Positions 46,555-58,834 of a DNA stretch of 64,000 nt are shown here, one piece after another. Source of the stretch: Oncomelania hupensis (lineage: Eukaryota > Mollusca > Gastropoda > Littorinimorpha > Pomatiopsidae); assembly GCA_036898135.1 (NCBI GenBank), contig CM072516.1, positions 22,003,948-22,067,947 of the forward strand, given 5' to 3'. Made by a program: the position numbers and the translations under genes. The notes beneath the pieces were generated by a model. It searched no databases. It was not told the DNA's origin and was given only the letters and a program-made list of their open reading frames with translations. The first letter of the stretch is position 1. Each line of letters opens with the position of its first letter.

Positions 46555-46820
46555 CAGGAGGAGAGGAGGAGGAGGAGGAGGAGGAGGAGGAGGAAGAAGA
46601 AGAAGAAGAAGAAGAAGAAGAAGAAGAAGAAGAAGAAGAAGAAGAAGAAGAAGAAGATAGTAAAGGAGAAGGAGGAGAAGAAGAAGAAGAAGAAAATCGT
46701 AAAGGAGAAGGAGGAGAAGAAGAAGAAGAAGAAGAAGAAGAAGAAGAAGAAGAAGAAGAAGATCGTAAAGGAGAAAGAGAAAAAGAAGAAAAAGAGGAGG
46801 GGGAAGAAGAAGAAGATTGC
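46555..46820. repeat. (GGA)n/(GAA)n microsatellite
   Basis: GAGGAG units pass into long GAA runs, broken three times by GAT(A/C)GTAAAGGAGAA. Lys-rich and Leu/Ser-rich frames over it are artefacts. Confidence 0.97.
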
Positions 46821-49800
46821 ACAAACTTAAGACAAGACAGATAGGAATATGCAGGAAGGAAGAAAGAATACAGGAAATGAAGAAAATAAATGCAGTTCTA
46901 AGTAAGCTTACATTATGATAAATCCCAGAGTTGTGATAAGGCGATAATTTGGGGCTATTTTTGCTGAGTGTGTAATGGATTTTGCACGGGCGTCGCTTTC
47001 CCTCACAGCAGACCCTGAAACAGTATCCCTGCTTGTTTTAACTCGGCGACTCGATGTCAGAGATAAGTAAAATTTGCGAGTATGCATTAGCAAAATATTT
47101 CGAGTAAAACTAAACTCAGGGAAAACATGAATAAGAAAGAAATGTTGTGAGCAAGCCAGCAAATAGAAAAACAAAATATAGACGAAGTTGCAATTTGCAG
47201 GTCAACATATAGACAGATTGTTAATGAAAGATTTTTTGTGTGGCTAGAATATAAACTGCATTATAGCATTAACAATCTTTTTAGGGAAAACGAAGAAATA
47301 AGAAAGATTGTGCACCAACAGAATTTTTTTTTTTTTGGGGGGGGAGAGGGGAGGAGGTGAGAGGGGTTTGGGAGGTGGGGAAGGGAACTGAAAGCAACGT
47401 CTGAAGTTGCGTGCAAAGACAGAACGCAAAGGAAGGAAAGAGTGACATTCTGAGATTGATGATTGCATCGGCCTATCATATCTTCAAATGGCAAAAGTCA
47501 AAACAAGTTAAGGATTTAAGTTCAGCAGAATCTGAATGCAGTTCACATACATTTGGCGCAAACTTCAAGAAACTTTAAACAAGTTACGTCATATAATGTA
47601 GGCCTAATAATAATTAATGTGAGTGTACTCCCTTCCGACATAAGCCATATATCACAGTGCCAGAGTTTTACAAGTGATGTTTGATTTTTATTATATTTGC
47701 AATTATTTTGTCAGTGGAAGTGGAGTATGCTAAGGGTATAAAATAACATCTTAATGTGTAGTGTGTGTGAGAGAGCGCGCGCGAATGTGGGTGTGTGTGC
47801 GCGCGTGCGTGTGCTGTGACGGTAAACGCATATAAACAACTTTTTAAAGTTAATGTTATTAATTTTGTTTGGATTATGCTCATCGGCGCCATTGAAGATA
47901 TACCGGGCCTATACGTATATAAAGCTCATTTATCTGATAATATTTTACCGCAGTACATTATTTTTGTAGCAAGTTTATATGACGGCAATGCATAGTCTAT
48001 GTTGTAACAAGCCGAGTTATATAATTAAAGGTGATAGAATAAGCCTTCTTCGTCTGACGCCGACTATTTTGGAAAAGCCCTCTTTATATTTTTCGACTGT
48101 AATTTAGCTTAAAGATAGTATTTAACTGTTGGGTTAAACACAGTGGTTGGAGAGGAGCTATGGGGAAGGGGGAGGGGGTTCTGGAGGGGATTTGGGGGTG
48201 GGATAGGAGTGTGCTATTCAGAAAAGACATTTTTAGAGCGCCCCAATACATTTAATTCCACATTGTCACTCCTCATCCCAATCCTAACTTTGTTTTCTAT
48301 TTCTAGTTTTCCTTTAGACCCCACACTGGTCAGTGGCACAGTTGGCCTTGTCTTCCTTGTCTTGTCTTGTTTTCCTTGTCATGATTATCTAGTACGTTTA
48401 CGTTTCTATTTTTTTAAAGTCCGTGTTCAAGATTAGTTATAATTAAGGGTTGTTGTTATTGTTGTTTTGTCGGTGACTTTCAAGAACAGAAAGAGATTTT
48501 TTTTTCATAATCTGATTTTCAAGAACACCTGATGTTTTGTGTTCAGTCTCAATTTAAAAACATCCAGTAAAGTTTCTATTTTCAATGTGATTTCCAAAAA
48601 CCCCTACGAAGACACACAAAACCTTTAGCGATGTTTAATAAACTCAGCTGGTGGTTTATGTGTGTTGGTATTCCTTAGGCTATCTTTGCCGCGTTTCTTC
48701 GCCTTTTAAATAGAAATCATAATTGCATGCACTGTTACGAAAAAAGAGTAGCATTATGTTTCTTAAAATACAAAGTCAATATAGAGTTCATTTCCTAAAG
48801 TGTCCACCTGCACTGTATTTAAAAGAAAACCCATGATGTCCTGCTGTTTGTGATTAGATTACGTCATGTCACGTACCATATATAAAATGCTGACGTTTTT
48901 ATATCTTCTGTGGGTTTCTCTATAACTTTGAATCAGAGTTTATGATCAGGGCTGAAAGGAACTCCATTTTTCATGGTCCTATCTTTTGGCGGCTGAGCTC
49001 ATTCCTTGTCTAGTTTAAATGCAAGAAACATTTGTCCTGGAAACAATAAGTTCTCTATGAGTTGGTGAACAAAACCGGTTTGGAGGCCGTGATGAAAATG
49101 TAAAACAGATGGCTGAAGATTTTCTTTCCTCACAACAAAGTGGATAAGAGCCTAAGAGGTCTTCTAACATGTATTCTTAGAGTTCTGTTTTATTCTCCTG
49201 CGTGTTCCATACCTCCTCCTCCTCACCCCTCACCTCCTCACCCCTCACCTCCTCCTCCTCACCCCTTACCCTGATAACCAGTACATAATGTGTGTTTGCT
49301 CTTATAGCCTACATATGGATTTTGTTTTTCTACAGCACCTTGTTGGTGTGTATCTGAGTGTGAGTTGTGCTGACTGTTAATAATAATAACTGAAAGTTTG
49401 AGCATGACTGCAAATGCATGTGCATCGTGAGCAGACTTTAGAGTCTGGTTTGTGCGCTAAACAAATGAAATGATTAATTATTCTTCTTCTTTATTTCCTA
49501 CTTGGTCTGTCAGGCTTAGGAAATTTTGTTTTAGTATTATATCCCCGTGGTCTATCCATCTCGTATACTGAAATCTTGTATCTAGGGTATTTAATTCTAA
49601 ACGTTTTCCGTTCATGTTTATTCCATCATCATATGACGTTGTCAAGATACATGTATACACACTGCACTGGTTTCTGAAATGCATGAAGCATAACATTACG
49701 CAAGGCATGCCTGCTCTTCTTTGACACCAGTTTGTGCAAAATTAGCAAACTGACATGCTTAACAACTTTAAAGTATTCGGCATTGTTATAAGAGCGCATG
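46821..49800. other. Intron; no gene seen
   Basis: Contains a T/G homopolymer patch (47322-47345), a GT/GC-rich patch (47760-47812) and duplicated CACCTCCTCACCCC at 49210-49265. I recognise no exon here. Confidence 0.45.
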
Positions 49801-49844
49801 TATGAAAATACTAATAAAGCGTACGATTGATATGTATGTTTCAG

Positions 49845-50588
49845 GCTTCACTGATGGAGAAGGATCTGTCCTTGATGAAGCAGCTGCTGACACTCAATGA
49901 GGAGATCGAGGAACTCAAATGGCGGCGACGCTATTTCGGTTGGGGCGTGGCGTCCTCGCGCTCCACCGCAGCGTCCTCCTCGGCCTTCTCCTTCATGACG
50001 TCATCCGGCGACGTGCTGGGAGCCAGTGTGATGTCATCCGGCGACGTGCTGGGAGCTAGCGTAACGTCGTCTGAAGGCTGGTTCGGGGAGAGCAGGGAGC
50101 TGTTGCCTTCCAAATACCCGGGCATCTCGTCGCTGTCTTTGCACGCGGACTGCGGCAACAACCGACTGTCGGTGTACGACGAAGGGGACGAAGAGGATGG
50201 GGTCACTACCCCGAGTAACACGTCTCCTTCGTCCACCGTGACCAGTACCCGACTTCAACCCTCTTATCACGGCGACATCAGCAACAGTCCCCGTGTTGCT
50301 TACAGGACAGTTTCGTCTGGCAGTGACGACAGTTCAAAGACCGTCCACGTTGCGATACGCCGCACTCACAAAGATGATGATGATGGTGGTGACGATGATG
50401 ATGATGTTGATGTAATGAGTCACGTGACCAGTCACACGGAGAAAAAAGGCAGTGACAAAGGACCAGGGGTATGTGTGAACGATAAGTTTTTCATAGAACG
50501 AGAATCCTTCGACTCAGGAATTCACGAAGGTTACACAGACTCTTCCTTACCCAGAACCAACTCTAAAACGGAGATGACGCATTTGTGA
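49845..50588 (+). CDS. LURAP1: LURAP1-like adaptor, last exon
   Basis: The acceptor TTTCAG ends at 49844; the frame then runs 247 codons to TGA (50586-50588). The first ~26 residues (ASLMEKDLSLMKQLLTLNEE, IEELKW) complete the leucine-rich segment started at 26180. The rest is Ser/Asp-rich and probably disordered. It contains an 11-residue tandem repeat (SSGDVLGASV twice, 49995-50070) and an acidic DDDDGGDDDDD run. The C-terminus, EMTHL, has Thr at -2 and Leu at 0, a class I PDZ-ligand pattern; vertebrate LURAP1 is remembered to end in TFL. With the exon at 25651 this gives about 424 residues, longer than the ~240 of vertebrate proteins. Confidence 0.8.
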   Translation, partial: ASLMEKDLSLMKQLLTLNEEIEELKWRRRYFGWGVASSRSTAASSSAFSFMTSSGDVLGASVMSSGDVLGASVTSSEGWFGESRELLPSKYPGISSLSLHADCGNNRLSVYDEGDEEDGVTTPSNTSPSSTVTSTRLQPSYHGDISNSPRVAYRTVSSGSDDSSKTVHVAIRRTHKDDDDGGDDDDDVDVMSHVTSHTEKKGSDKGPGVCVNDKFFIERESFDSGIHEGYTDSSLPRTNSKTEMTHL

Positions 50589-51100
50589 TATAATCCAGTA
50601 GTCATTTGGAAATAAATGTTCGACACCAGTAGTCAGTAGTCAATTGGACGAAAGACATAGTTACGTTTGTACATTATAATATTCTCAATTTTACAGTCTG
50701 AGAAAATACTGCAAACATTTTATTCGTAACTTGTTTTTAGCTAAATAATGAGCAGCGCCAGCGCTGTTAGTCTGTTACTGTTACAGCTGATTTTTGCCAA
50801 AATTCGTTCGTTAAACAGCTGTACATGTCTGTAAATGTATATTCAGTATGTACTCTTCCGTGAAGTACAGGCTAACTGGTGACTATGAACTATTTTAAAA
50901 GGTATGAAGCCTGCTTGTATATTGAGAATAATTATATGGCAAATTTAAAAAAAAAAAGAGTTATTGCTTGTTTGATTGTAGGCCAATTGGTAGTCTAACT
51001 TGTGTTAAACTAAACTTTCTTTGCTTGTGTTTTACCTTCAGAAAAGACGTTACATTTTAATGTTGTAGATTAATAATTGTACAAAATAAAGTTGTTGTGC
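50589..51100 (+). promoter_or_regulatory. 3' UTR of LURAP1-like gene with polyadenylation signals
   Basis: AATAAA occurs at 50611-50616 and at 51085-51090. The second lies in ACAAAATAAAGTTGTTGTG with a downstream GT-rich stretch and is the likelier main site. Confidence 0.55.
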
Positions 51101-51545
51101 CCCGTATTCTGGCTGGTTTTCCAATTCTCTGTCTGTCGGTGCGTGCGTTTCTGAGTCTGTGTGTTTGTTTTGTCTTTTTTCTGTTAATAATAATAATAAT
51201 AATTTTAAATTGGTTTGTATAAAGCAATAGAATCTCGTTTGTTTTTGCAGGTGAGATCACCGCACTTCATACGCACACACACACACACAGACACAACACA
51301 CACATGCACTACACGCACATACATTTACGCAATCATTATATAACTTTGCAAACAGCTAGACAACTCATACTGTTCATTCATACCGTAACCTTACAAAACA
51401 TAGAGAGACATGAAACTTTTTCAAAGTTGAAATTTTTTTTCATTACAGATAAAGATTTTAGACTACTTATAAAGTCTAATCTGTCCCTTAACAAATTAGC
51501 ATAATAAAGAACCTTTAATTTTAACTTGAAAATCATATAACTCAC

Positions 51546-51770
51546 CCGTACACACATGCAGCCCTTCCTGATTCTTGTCCCAATGCTACGGGCAGTCATA
51601 GCACCGGCATCCCGAAACACTGATCCTGAGGTCATGGAGGTAGTTTGAGAGTCCGGATTAGGGAGTAGTGATTTGTCGCAAGCAAGAGAATCTGGGGAGA
51701 GTTCGCCTGGATCGACAAAACTCTCGCCGTCCATGCCCAGCAAAGGAGACGATATAGTTCCAGGTAACAC
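51546..51770 (-). CDS. Unassigned candidate exon
   Basis: The minus-strand frame ends at a good donor, TACGG|GTGAGT (exon edge 51546). Upstream it encodes varied, non-repetitive sequence including GMDGESFVDPGELSPDSLAC and VFRDAGAMTARSIGTRIRK. Amino-acid usage looks coding, but I do not recognise the protein. Acceptor candidates near 51790-51800 (TGTAG, TGGAG) lack a pyrimidine tract. It could be an exon of a minus-strand gene continuing below 51546, or a chance frame. Confidence 0.25.
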
Positions 51771-52016
51771 TCCATTTTGAATACTACATTTGCCATTTGA
51801 AAATTATTAATGTTCAAGTATTTTACAATGGATTGTTTTTCTTTTTCTGAGTAATTGGGTAAGGGTACATTTTCGCAAAATCATCGGAAAAATTAAAATG
51901 TATAGAAAAAAAGACCGAAAAATGTAAAACAACAAACATTCTAATTAACCACTTTACACCGACATACCTTGTTTTGTTTACAACCATACGTATTATAACA
52001 GCAGATGTCGGACTGT

Positions 52017-53375
52017 ACAAAGCAGGAAATTACAGGCCGGTATCGCTGACTTCTCAGGTTGGGAAAGTCTTTGAAAGTATTTTGCGGGATTTCCTGAGCA
52101 GTCACCTTGAGAGGCATCAGCTGGTCCGAGGCAGCCAACACGGCTTCTCAAAAGGAAAGTCCTGTCTGACAAACCTGCTCGTTTTCCTGGAGGACATGAC
52201 ACGCATGCTGGACGAAGGGAAAGATGTAGACGTCATCTACCTTGACTTTGCCAAGGCGTTCGACAAGGTCCCTCACAAGCGGCTCATTGATAAGCTGAAA
52301 GCACTCGGTGTGGACGGAAAAGTGCTGCAGTGGATGGAAGAGTGGCTGCGTGGCAGAAAGCAGAGAGTTGTGGTCAACGGACAAGCTTCTCCATGGGTAG
52401 ATGTGACAAGCGGAGTTCCACAAGGATCCATTTTGGGGCCGACCATGTTCCTGGTGTTCATTAATGACTTGGAGGACGATATGCTGACCAGCGTTCTAAA
52501 GTTTGCTGATGACACTAAGATCTACGGCGACGTCTCCGACCCTGCGGGGAGCGACAAACTACAGCATGACCTTAAAGTAGCAGAAATGTGGTCAGAGAAG
52601 TGGCTGATGCAGTATAACGTGGACAAGTGCAAGACTCTACATGCAGGCCGTAAAAACACTTGTCATGTTTACATGCTAGGAGGACAAGAACTTGGAGCAG
52701 TGGAGGAAGAAAGGGACCTAGGCGTCATCATGCACAGGTCACTGTCGGTCAGTCGCCAGTGCTGCGAGGCAGCAAAACGAGCCAACAGTAGGGCAGATCA
52801 TTCGAACGGTCACAGCCAGAACTAAGGAAGTTATTGTCCCACTCTACAAATCAATTGTACGACCACATCTGGAGTATTGTATCCAAGTATGGCGACCTTA
52901 CCTCAAAAAAGACATCGCAGAGTTGGAAAAGGTGCAGAGGAGAGCTACGAGATTGATCACAGGGATTGGTCACCTGCCGTACGATGAGAGACTAGCTTTT
53001 TGCAATTTGCAGAAATTAGAAGAAAGGAGAGACAGGGGAGATCTCATCGAGACATTCAAGATCATAAAGGGGCTTGAAAAAGTTTCTGCTGACAAATTTT
53101 TTACTTCATGCCAGTCATCATTCTACCATAGAGGTCACAGCAACAAACTGTTCAAAGACAGGTCTAGACTGAATCTCAGAAAAAACTTTTTTTCACAAAG
53201 AGTTGTGAACCCATGGAATGCACTGAAACAATCAATTGTTGAAGCTGAAACCGTCAACCAGTTCAAAAACCGCCATGATAAAGAGACAGTTAAGGGGGTT
53301 AAAATAAGTTCTCAAACTTCCTACCCCGTCGGCCGCGCTCAGTGGCCACTCAGGTAAATTCAGGTAAAACACCAC
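52017..53375 (+). mobile_element. CR1-type LINE, 5'-truncated, one main frameshift
   Basis: The first frame (to 52825) has AGNYRPVSLTSQVGKVFE, VIYLDFAKAFDKVPHKRL (motif A), TSGVPQGSILGPTMF (motif B) and LKFADDTKIY (motif C). A frameshift near 52785 moves to a second frame with VIVPLYKSIVRPHLEYCIQV, EKVQRRATRLITGI, LPYDERL and VVNPWNALKQS, ending at ~53357. HLEYC..VQRRATR is characteristic of the CR1 C-terminus. It ends in two short tail units, CTCAGGTAAATTCAGGTAAA. One frameshift and no other obvious stops make it younger than the RTE copies. Confidence 0.92.
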
Positions 53376-53465
53376 ATTATCTTTAAGTTCTCATGTAAAC
53401 TAACAATAAACTAGTTTCAAGAATGGATATGATCCAATAGATTAATATAATGTTTAAAGTGTAAC

Positions 53466-53646
53466 TAGATTATAGTCACACGACACCAAAGCGTATAGGC
53501 GACTACTGGTCACATTATTCTGACACCAGCGAACCAGTTGATGGTAAGGGGAAAATAATATGGTCACACATTGGCCAATCCGGGATTCGAACCAGGTACC
53601 TTTCGGTTACTAGTAAGACGCTCTACCAACTGAGCTACCCGGCCCC
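53466..53646 (-). mobile_element. tRNA-derived SINE, family A
   Basis: Minus-strand head GGGGCCGGGTAGCTCAGTTG, B-box GGTTCGAATCCCGG region, body and ACTATAATCTAG end. Very close to the copy at 14262-14442. Confidence 0.9.
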
Positions 53647-54049
53647 TCAATATAATGTTGAGAATCATGTCTATATACTTCAAAAGTAAAGCAATGAAAT
53701 TTACTGGTGTCCATTTGACAACTTTGCATATATAAAAATCCTTTAAAAAAAAAAAAAAACCACTTAAAAAGATGCTCTAAAATAAATGGAAAATAATTGT
53801 CCAAATTTAATGTATTATTGCTATCAAAATGCTATTGTATTTAATAAGACAAAGATAAACTAGCTGATTTCAAAATAAATTTGACAAAAGAGATAATAGT
53901 GTTTGGAAAGATTGAGCCCATCCACTGGACTAATATTTAAAAAATGAAATCCATTTTTTCCCCTTGTAATTGCAAATCTCCCTGTCTTTACACCACATAT
54001 TTGAGTGATAGATGTATGATGAATAAATATGCGAGATTAGTTAATTAGT

Positions 54050-54648
54050 TATTCATTGCTTACAGGGTCCAGCGGACTGCAAAGAGCCGAATCAGGACCA
54101 CACAATCAAGACTTCAACTTGGCTGAAAGAGGACTCACCCCTGATCCGCATAAAAGATCTGCTGAAACAACCCCAGTGGTAAAACTGAAGGCACTCCCCC
54201 AGCCGGTCACTTTACAATAAAGGCAACCAACGCAGGGAACACTGAGGATATACACTAATTTATTGAATCCCTGTTTACAAAAACAAAATAGAATACAAAC
54301 ATCATTTATAAAATATCAACAAAACACATACATATAAAATGCCTATATTGCCAAATAATAAAATCATAGGAAGCCCCAGTGACCATTTGGCAGAAGTGTC
54401 CAATATTCCCAAGCTGATCCAACAAACCTCACACACAAATGAGGAGTTTTGTCCCGGAAGAGTTTTAAAAAAAAAAGGTAGTTAGGTGACCGGTCTAGCG
54501 AAAAAGATTGTATAATAGATTGATAGAACAGAATAGGAATAAGAAAGAACAAAGGAGAAAGACAGCGACAATGGGAATTTAAAGCACTAAATTTTCAGAA
54601 AGTGGGAATACTCTTTATACAGAAACCCCCGGAACCCCCATAGGGGGA
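54050..54648 (-). mobile_element. ~560 bp repeat family, copy E (divergent)
   Basis: GGGTCCAGCGGACTGCAAAG, then a 35-40 bp insertion relative to the other copies (ATCAAGACTTCAACTTGGCT), then GATCCGCATAAAAGATCTGC. It ends CCCCGGAACCCCCATAGGGG. The 5' hairpin is kept with compensating changes (CCCCC..GGGGG), which fits selection on, or a requirement for, that structure. Confidence 0.8.
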
Positions 54649-56264
54649 TAATTATGTGAGAGTGTTTGTAACAAGTAAGCATGTATTAAAAGAGAAAGAG
54701 AGAGAGCGAGAATGTCAAACTAGTCGAGAGAAAGTCTAATAGAAGAGAGAAAAAAAATGTCAAATACATAAAAATAATGAAATAACAAAAAAATAATATT
54801 TACCAAGCAACAAATAATGTCCCACTAATCAAGATTTTTTTACAAATTGTCAAGTGCGCCTTTATTCACATTTTTTATTTTCATTCAAACAAAACACTGC
54901 AAACCCATTTAATTCAGCTACAGTTCTCAATTTTAAATATATATCACAAACAATATGATACTTGCACTGTGCGTGTCCTGGTTTGCAAGTGAGACAAAAA
55001 GTCTACAAAGAGAAAGTAAGTCTTTCTTGGGAACAGAGGTAGTGGAGCGAGGGGAGAAAGGGGCTGTCAGTTTTTAATTGTTTGGTTGCGCTACTTCAAA
55101 TAACTAACACGCATGATGAGTTCAATACTTACAAACTAATATATCTATACTCACAACAACTTGTAAAGTAAAGGGCTACCTACATAATGCATCACTCCTC
55201 AACAAACAAATGAAAACTCACAAAATTCAAATATTGTGCAACTTTCATCGTTTCAAACCACAACTATATTTAGGAGAAGAAAAAAAAAGAAGTTGTAAAA
55301 ACAAACATTACAACCCAAAAAATTTAATATCCCATTATCGAACGTTGTCAAAATTGTGAGCAAATATCAAAACAAAGCAAAAGTGAGTTACATTCATTTG
55401 TTTATCAACATGTGCAATTACAAGATACAAAAAAGAACTCAAAGTGAATTGTGCGTAGGTACGGTATCTATTGTTATACATTACATATCACTGGGACTTT
55501 TACAAAATTTCAACAACAATTAAAAAAGTCCCGAGCTTGTACACAATGCATATGGTGTATAAACATATTTACAAATATTTAAATGTAACAAACTATCAAC
55601 AAGCACTGTACTATTATGATGTTTAAAAAAATCGGAATATTGTCAAAAATCATATGAATTACAAACACTAATGCATGGTGTATTTCAATAGTAATAAACA
55701 TCACAAAGAACTAATGTACATGAACAAATAAAATATAAGACTAAATACATTTTATGAAAAGGTTTACAGAATAAAAAAAGCAGTATTAACAAAACAAATT
55801 TCTTTAAAAAGGTCGATAAGACTTTTGTCACTTAGTCCAGACTTTGGTGTTACTTAGTCCACGTTTTGTCAGACATGTGAAATTCAATAAATAAATAATA
55901 AATAAGCCCTGAGATCTGAGATCTACATATACAACTACATTTCAACCTTCACCCTACATGGCTTTCAGTAGTCAAAATTCCATTACTCTATATAATTTTG
56001 TAACGAATCATTGTTGATGGTAAAATTGTATACAGCAAAGCTCCTACTACTTACGGATGATACACAGAGTGTCAAAGTAATCGAACCACGTTTTATTGAA
56101 ATTAATTTTTCCACTAGTTGAAATCAATTCTTTTTTTTCTTCTCTAAATGAACAAAAAACAACAAAGAAAACAGCAACTCTCTTTGTCTTACAATTGTAG
56201 GCTACCCAAAAAATCATTGTAAAGACAAAAATAACTGGTAGATACAGCAACAGTTAATATCCCT

Positions 56265-56454
56265 AAGAACAATAAAAGGCTTGCAGTGTGTGGTTTTAAA
56301 CTGAGGCTCTTTGCAATAAATTAAAACTAAAAAGTCCACCCTGCTTGCTTGTTTGTATAGGTAGCTAAATTAGTTTCGTGAGTAACTGCACGAGTATTCA
56401 TTGCACTCTACTGAAATAAAGCAAACTGGGTGCAAGGTTGAAGATGTTATAATT

Positions 56455-56496
<42 letters not shown>

Positions 56497-56915
56497 CATG
56501 CATATAAAGTATGCAAATTCACACAACCAAATAAATAATCATCCTATAAATGCTTCAGCAATGTGTGCTACATTGCTGCAGACATACTGGAAGGTACATG
56601 CTTTTAAAAAAACACCAAAAAGAACAATAAAAGGCCTGCTGGTTTTAAACTGAGACTCTTTGCAATAAATTACAACTAAAAGTAGATACAGCTTGCTTGT
56701 TGCATGGGTGGCTAAAGTCGTTACATGACTAAATGCATGAGTATTCTTTGCACTCTACTGAAACACAGCAAATGGGATGGAAGGTTGAAAGTGTTATGAT
56801 TATAAAATATACACACATGCACAACCAAATAATTAACCATCATATAGATTATCCAGCAATTTGTGCTACCTTGCTGCAGACATACTGGAACATAAATGCA
56901 TTTTTTTTAAAAAAA
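56265..56915. repeat. ~355 bp diverged tandem duplication
   Basis: Unit 1 starts at 56265 and unit 2 at 56620, both AAGAACAATAAAAGGC. Shared blocks include GGTTTTAAACTGAG, CTCTTTGCAATAAATTA, TTGCACTCTACTGAAA and GCTGCAGACATACTGGAA. Unit 1 additionally holds a (CA)n expansion. Confidence 0.88.
56458..56493. repeat. (CA)n microsatellite
   Basis: About 17 AC units inside the first duplication unit. Confidence 0.95.
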
Positions 56916-58834
56916 TGTACAAGCCTTATTCCTTCAGGCATCTTACCACATACGTAATCTTAAAAGTTTAATGAATTCTTCAATTTAGGGTAAGAAATTA
57001 AACCTATTTTTTAAATTTAGGATAAAAAGTTAAATAATTTTGTTAATTTAGGATAAAAAGTGGGTGAACATAATGGCATATAAAACTTGTTCAAAATCAC
57101 GACCAGGGTTCTAGGAAAATATAATCAGTGAAAGAAAATGGAAACAGAAGATGCAACAAATTCATAACTTTGATCCAAACAACGCAGAGTATTTTCAAAA
57201 CTATAAGTACAAACTGTCAGTTTTGATGTATGGCTTTGGCTCACAATATCGACATAAACAAGTGTACGCATATTTAGAAGGACACAAATTAAACATGACA
57301 TAAACATACAAAAATAGTCTTTACAAAATGTGTAAAAGGTCAATGCTATAATAAATTATGCGTGGTTACAGGAAAACCAACCTATAGTAGAATAAACAGA
57401 AAGTGGCAAGCAGAAAAGAAAAAAAAAAACATAATTGTATACACTTTTCAAATTGGAATAACAAACTGGCACAGTCTTTGAAAAACTAATATATTACCTC
57501 CCCTCACACAAAAAAATCATAGCTATAGTTTGCATAGCATAAAATAAGTACTTAAATCCTAGCAATATAAAATAAGTACTTAAAAGTAGAGTGAATGAAA
57601 TACAATACTGATAGCTAGCTACTCAGCACGTTTTTGATTTTTCATTGAAAACAAGCTGTAACGAAACCCATAATTTGTATGCTTAAATCAAGATTGCATA
57701 ACATTTGTCATTTCTAAGATCAGGTCGTGATGATTAAACATAGCAGAATATCACTAAAATCAGCAACAACAACAACAACAACAATACGAACTAGGACAAG
57801 TATTGCTATTCAAAAAATCATTACAAATTATTCTTGTGACATCTTCTCACTCACAAAAATGTGTTATCAATATCATTGAATGACCGACTGCTGTGCTAAA
57901 AACCACCATTTCGTTCATGCTGTATTACAGCATACGTGGTGTGGTGGTGTCTTTCTTTGTGAATAAAATGGCACTGAAGACATAATTTATGCCCTTCATA
58001 AACCTACTTAAAAAGTAAATTGCAAAATGCAATCCCACACAACAGAGCAAAACAAAATAAAATATGCTATTTGTTCTCATAACAAAATTACTGAGTAAAC
58101 AAATAAGAGCTGTATTACACAATCTTATAAAACAGCATCAAAATGCAGCTAAAATATGGCCATTACAGAAGTATTGAAGGAGAAAAAACAAAATCTTAGA
58201 CAGAAAATAATGTGTGTTTTTTTTGTAAGTTTCAGATCACAGATAATAAAGAATGATGAAAACAATTAAGAAATTAACTTTGATCAAAACAGAGCAAAAG
58301 AATGACATTGTGTGATATTTTTGGACATCAAAGTTAATTTACATCATTGTGTGTTGATAATGTACATTACTGGTCTATACTCGATTCTCATTTTCCTACA
58401 CCTCTGTTTCCTCATTATTTCAAGGGTCATTGGTCATCCTCTCATTCCAATCAAATATGTAATTTCTTCTCAGAAGAAAAATGAATGAAAAAAAAAAAGT
58501 CTCATACAATCTAACAACGCAGTATAGAAATAAAATAACACAAATATGTATTTCAGTTCTTAGCTGTGCCTGTAGCTAAAAGTCAATTATACTTCTACTT
58601 TTAACATTTAACCAAATAATAAAATAAGAGTGGATTGCTGCTATATTTGTTTAGTTTGGTAAAGGTTCATGTTTTCACATTACCCTAATAATGATTGTTG
58701 TTTTGAAATACAAATAAGTGCGCTACTCATACTGATTGGTGTTTGCAGATGAAAAATGCTCTAGTCATAATGATTGGCGTTAGATGCCAAACGTTTTGCT
58801 ACACATTTCAAACCTATCTACATTTCAAAACTAT

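Larger units (their letters stand above)
26181..49844 (+). other. 23.7 kb intron of the LURAP1-like gene
   Basis: The donor is GTCAGT and the acceptor ATGTTTCAG. A strong branch-point candidate, TACTAAT (49809-49815), lies about 30 bases before the acceptor. The intron carries at least two TIR elements, two palindromic or MITE elements, RTE LINE pieces, an ORF1-only LINE, SINEs and two copies of the 560 bp family. Confidence 0.7.
54649..58834 (-). other. A-rich region including the ELOVL 3' UTR; no other gene seen
   Basis: The ELOVL stop codon is at 58835-58837, so transcript sequence continues leftward from here. On the minus strand an AATAAA lies at ~56092 (plus TTTATT), but I cannot fix the polyadenylation site. 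The region contains a ~355 bp tandem duplication (56265-56915) and a (CA)n tract. Confidence 0.45.

Noticed and set aside
46510..46830. Lys-rich and Leu/Ser-rich frames of about 100 codons
   Set aside because: Pure product of the GGA/GAA repeat; all three frames and both strands stay open because the repeat lacks stops.
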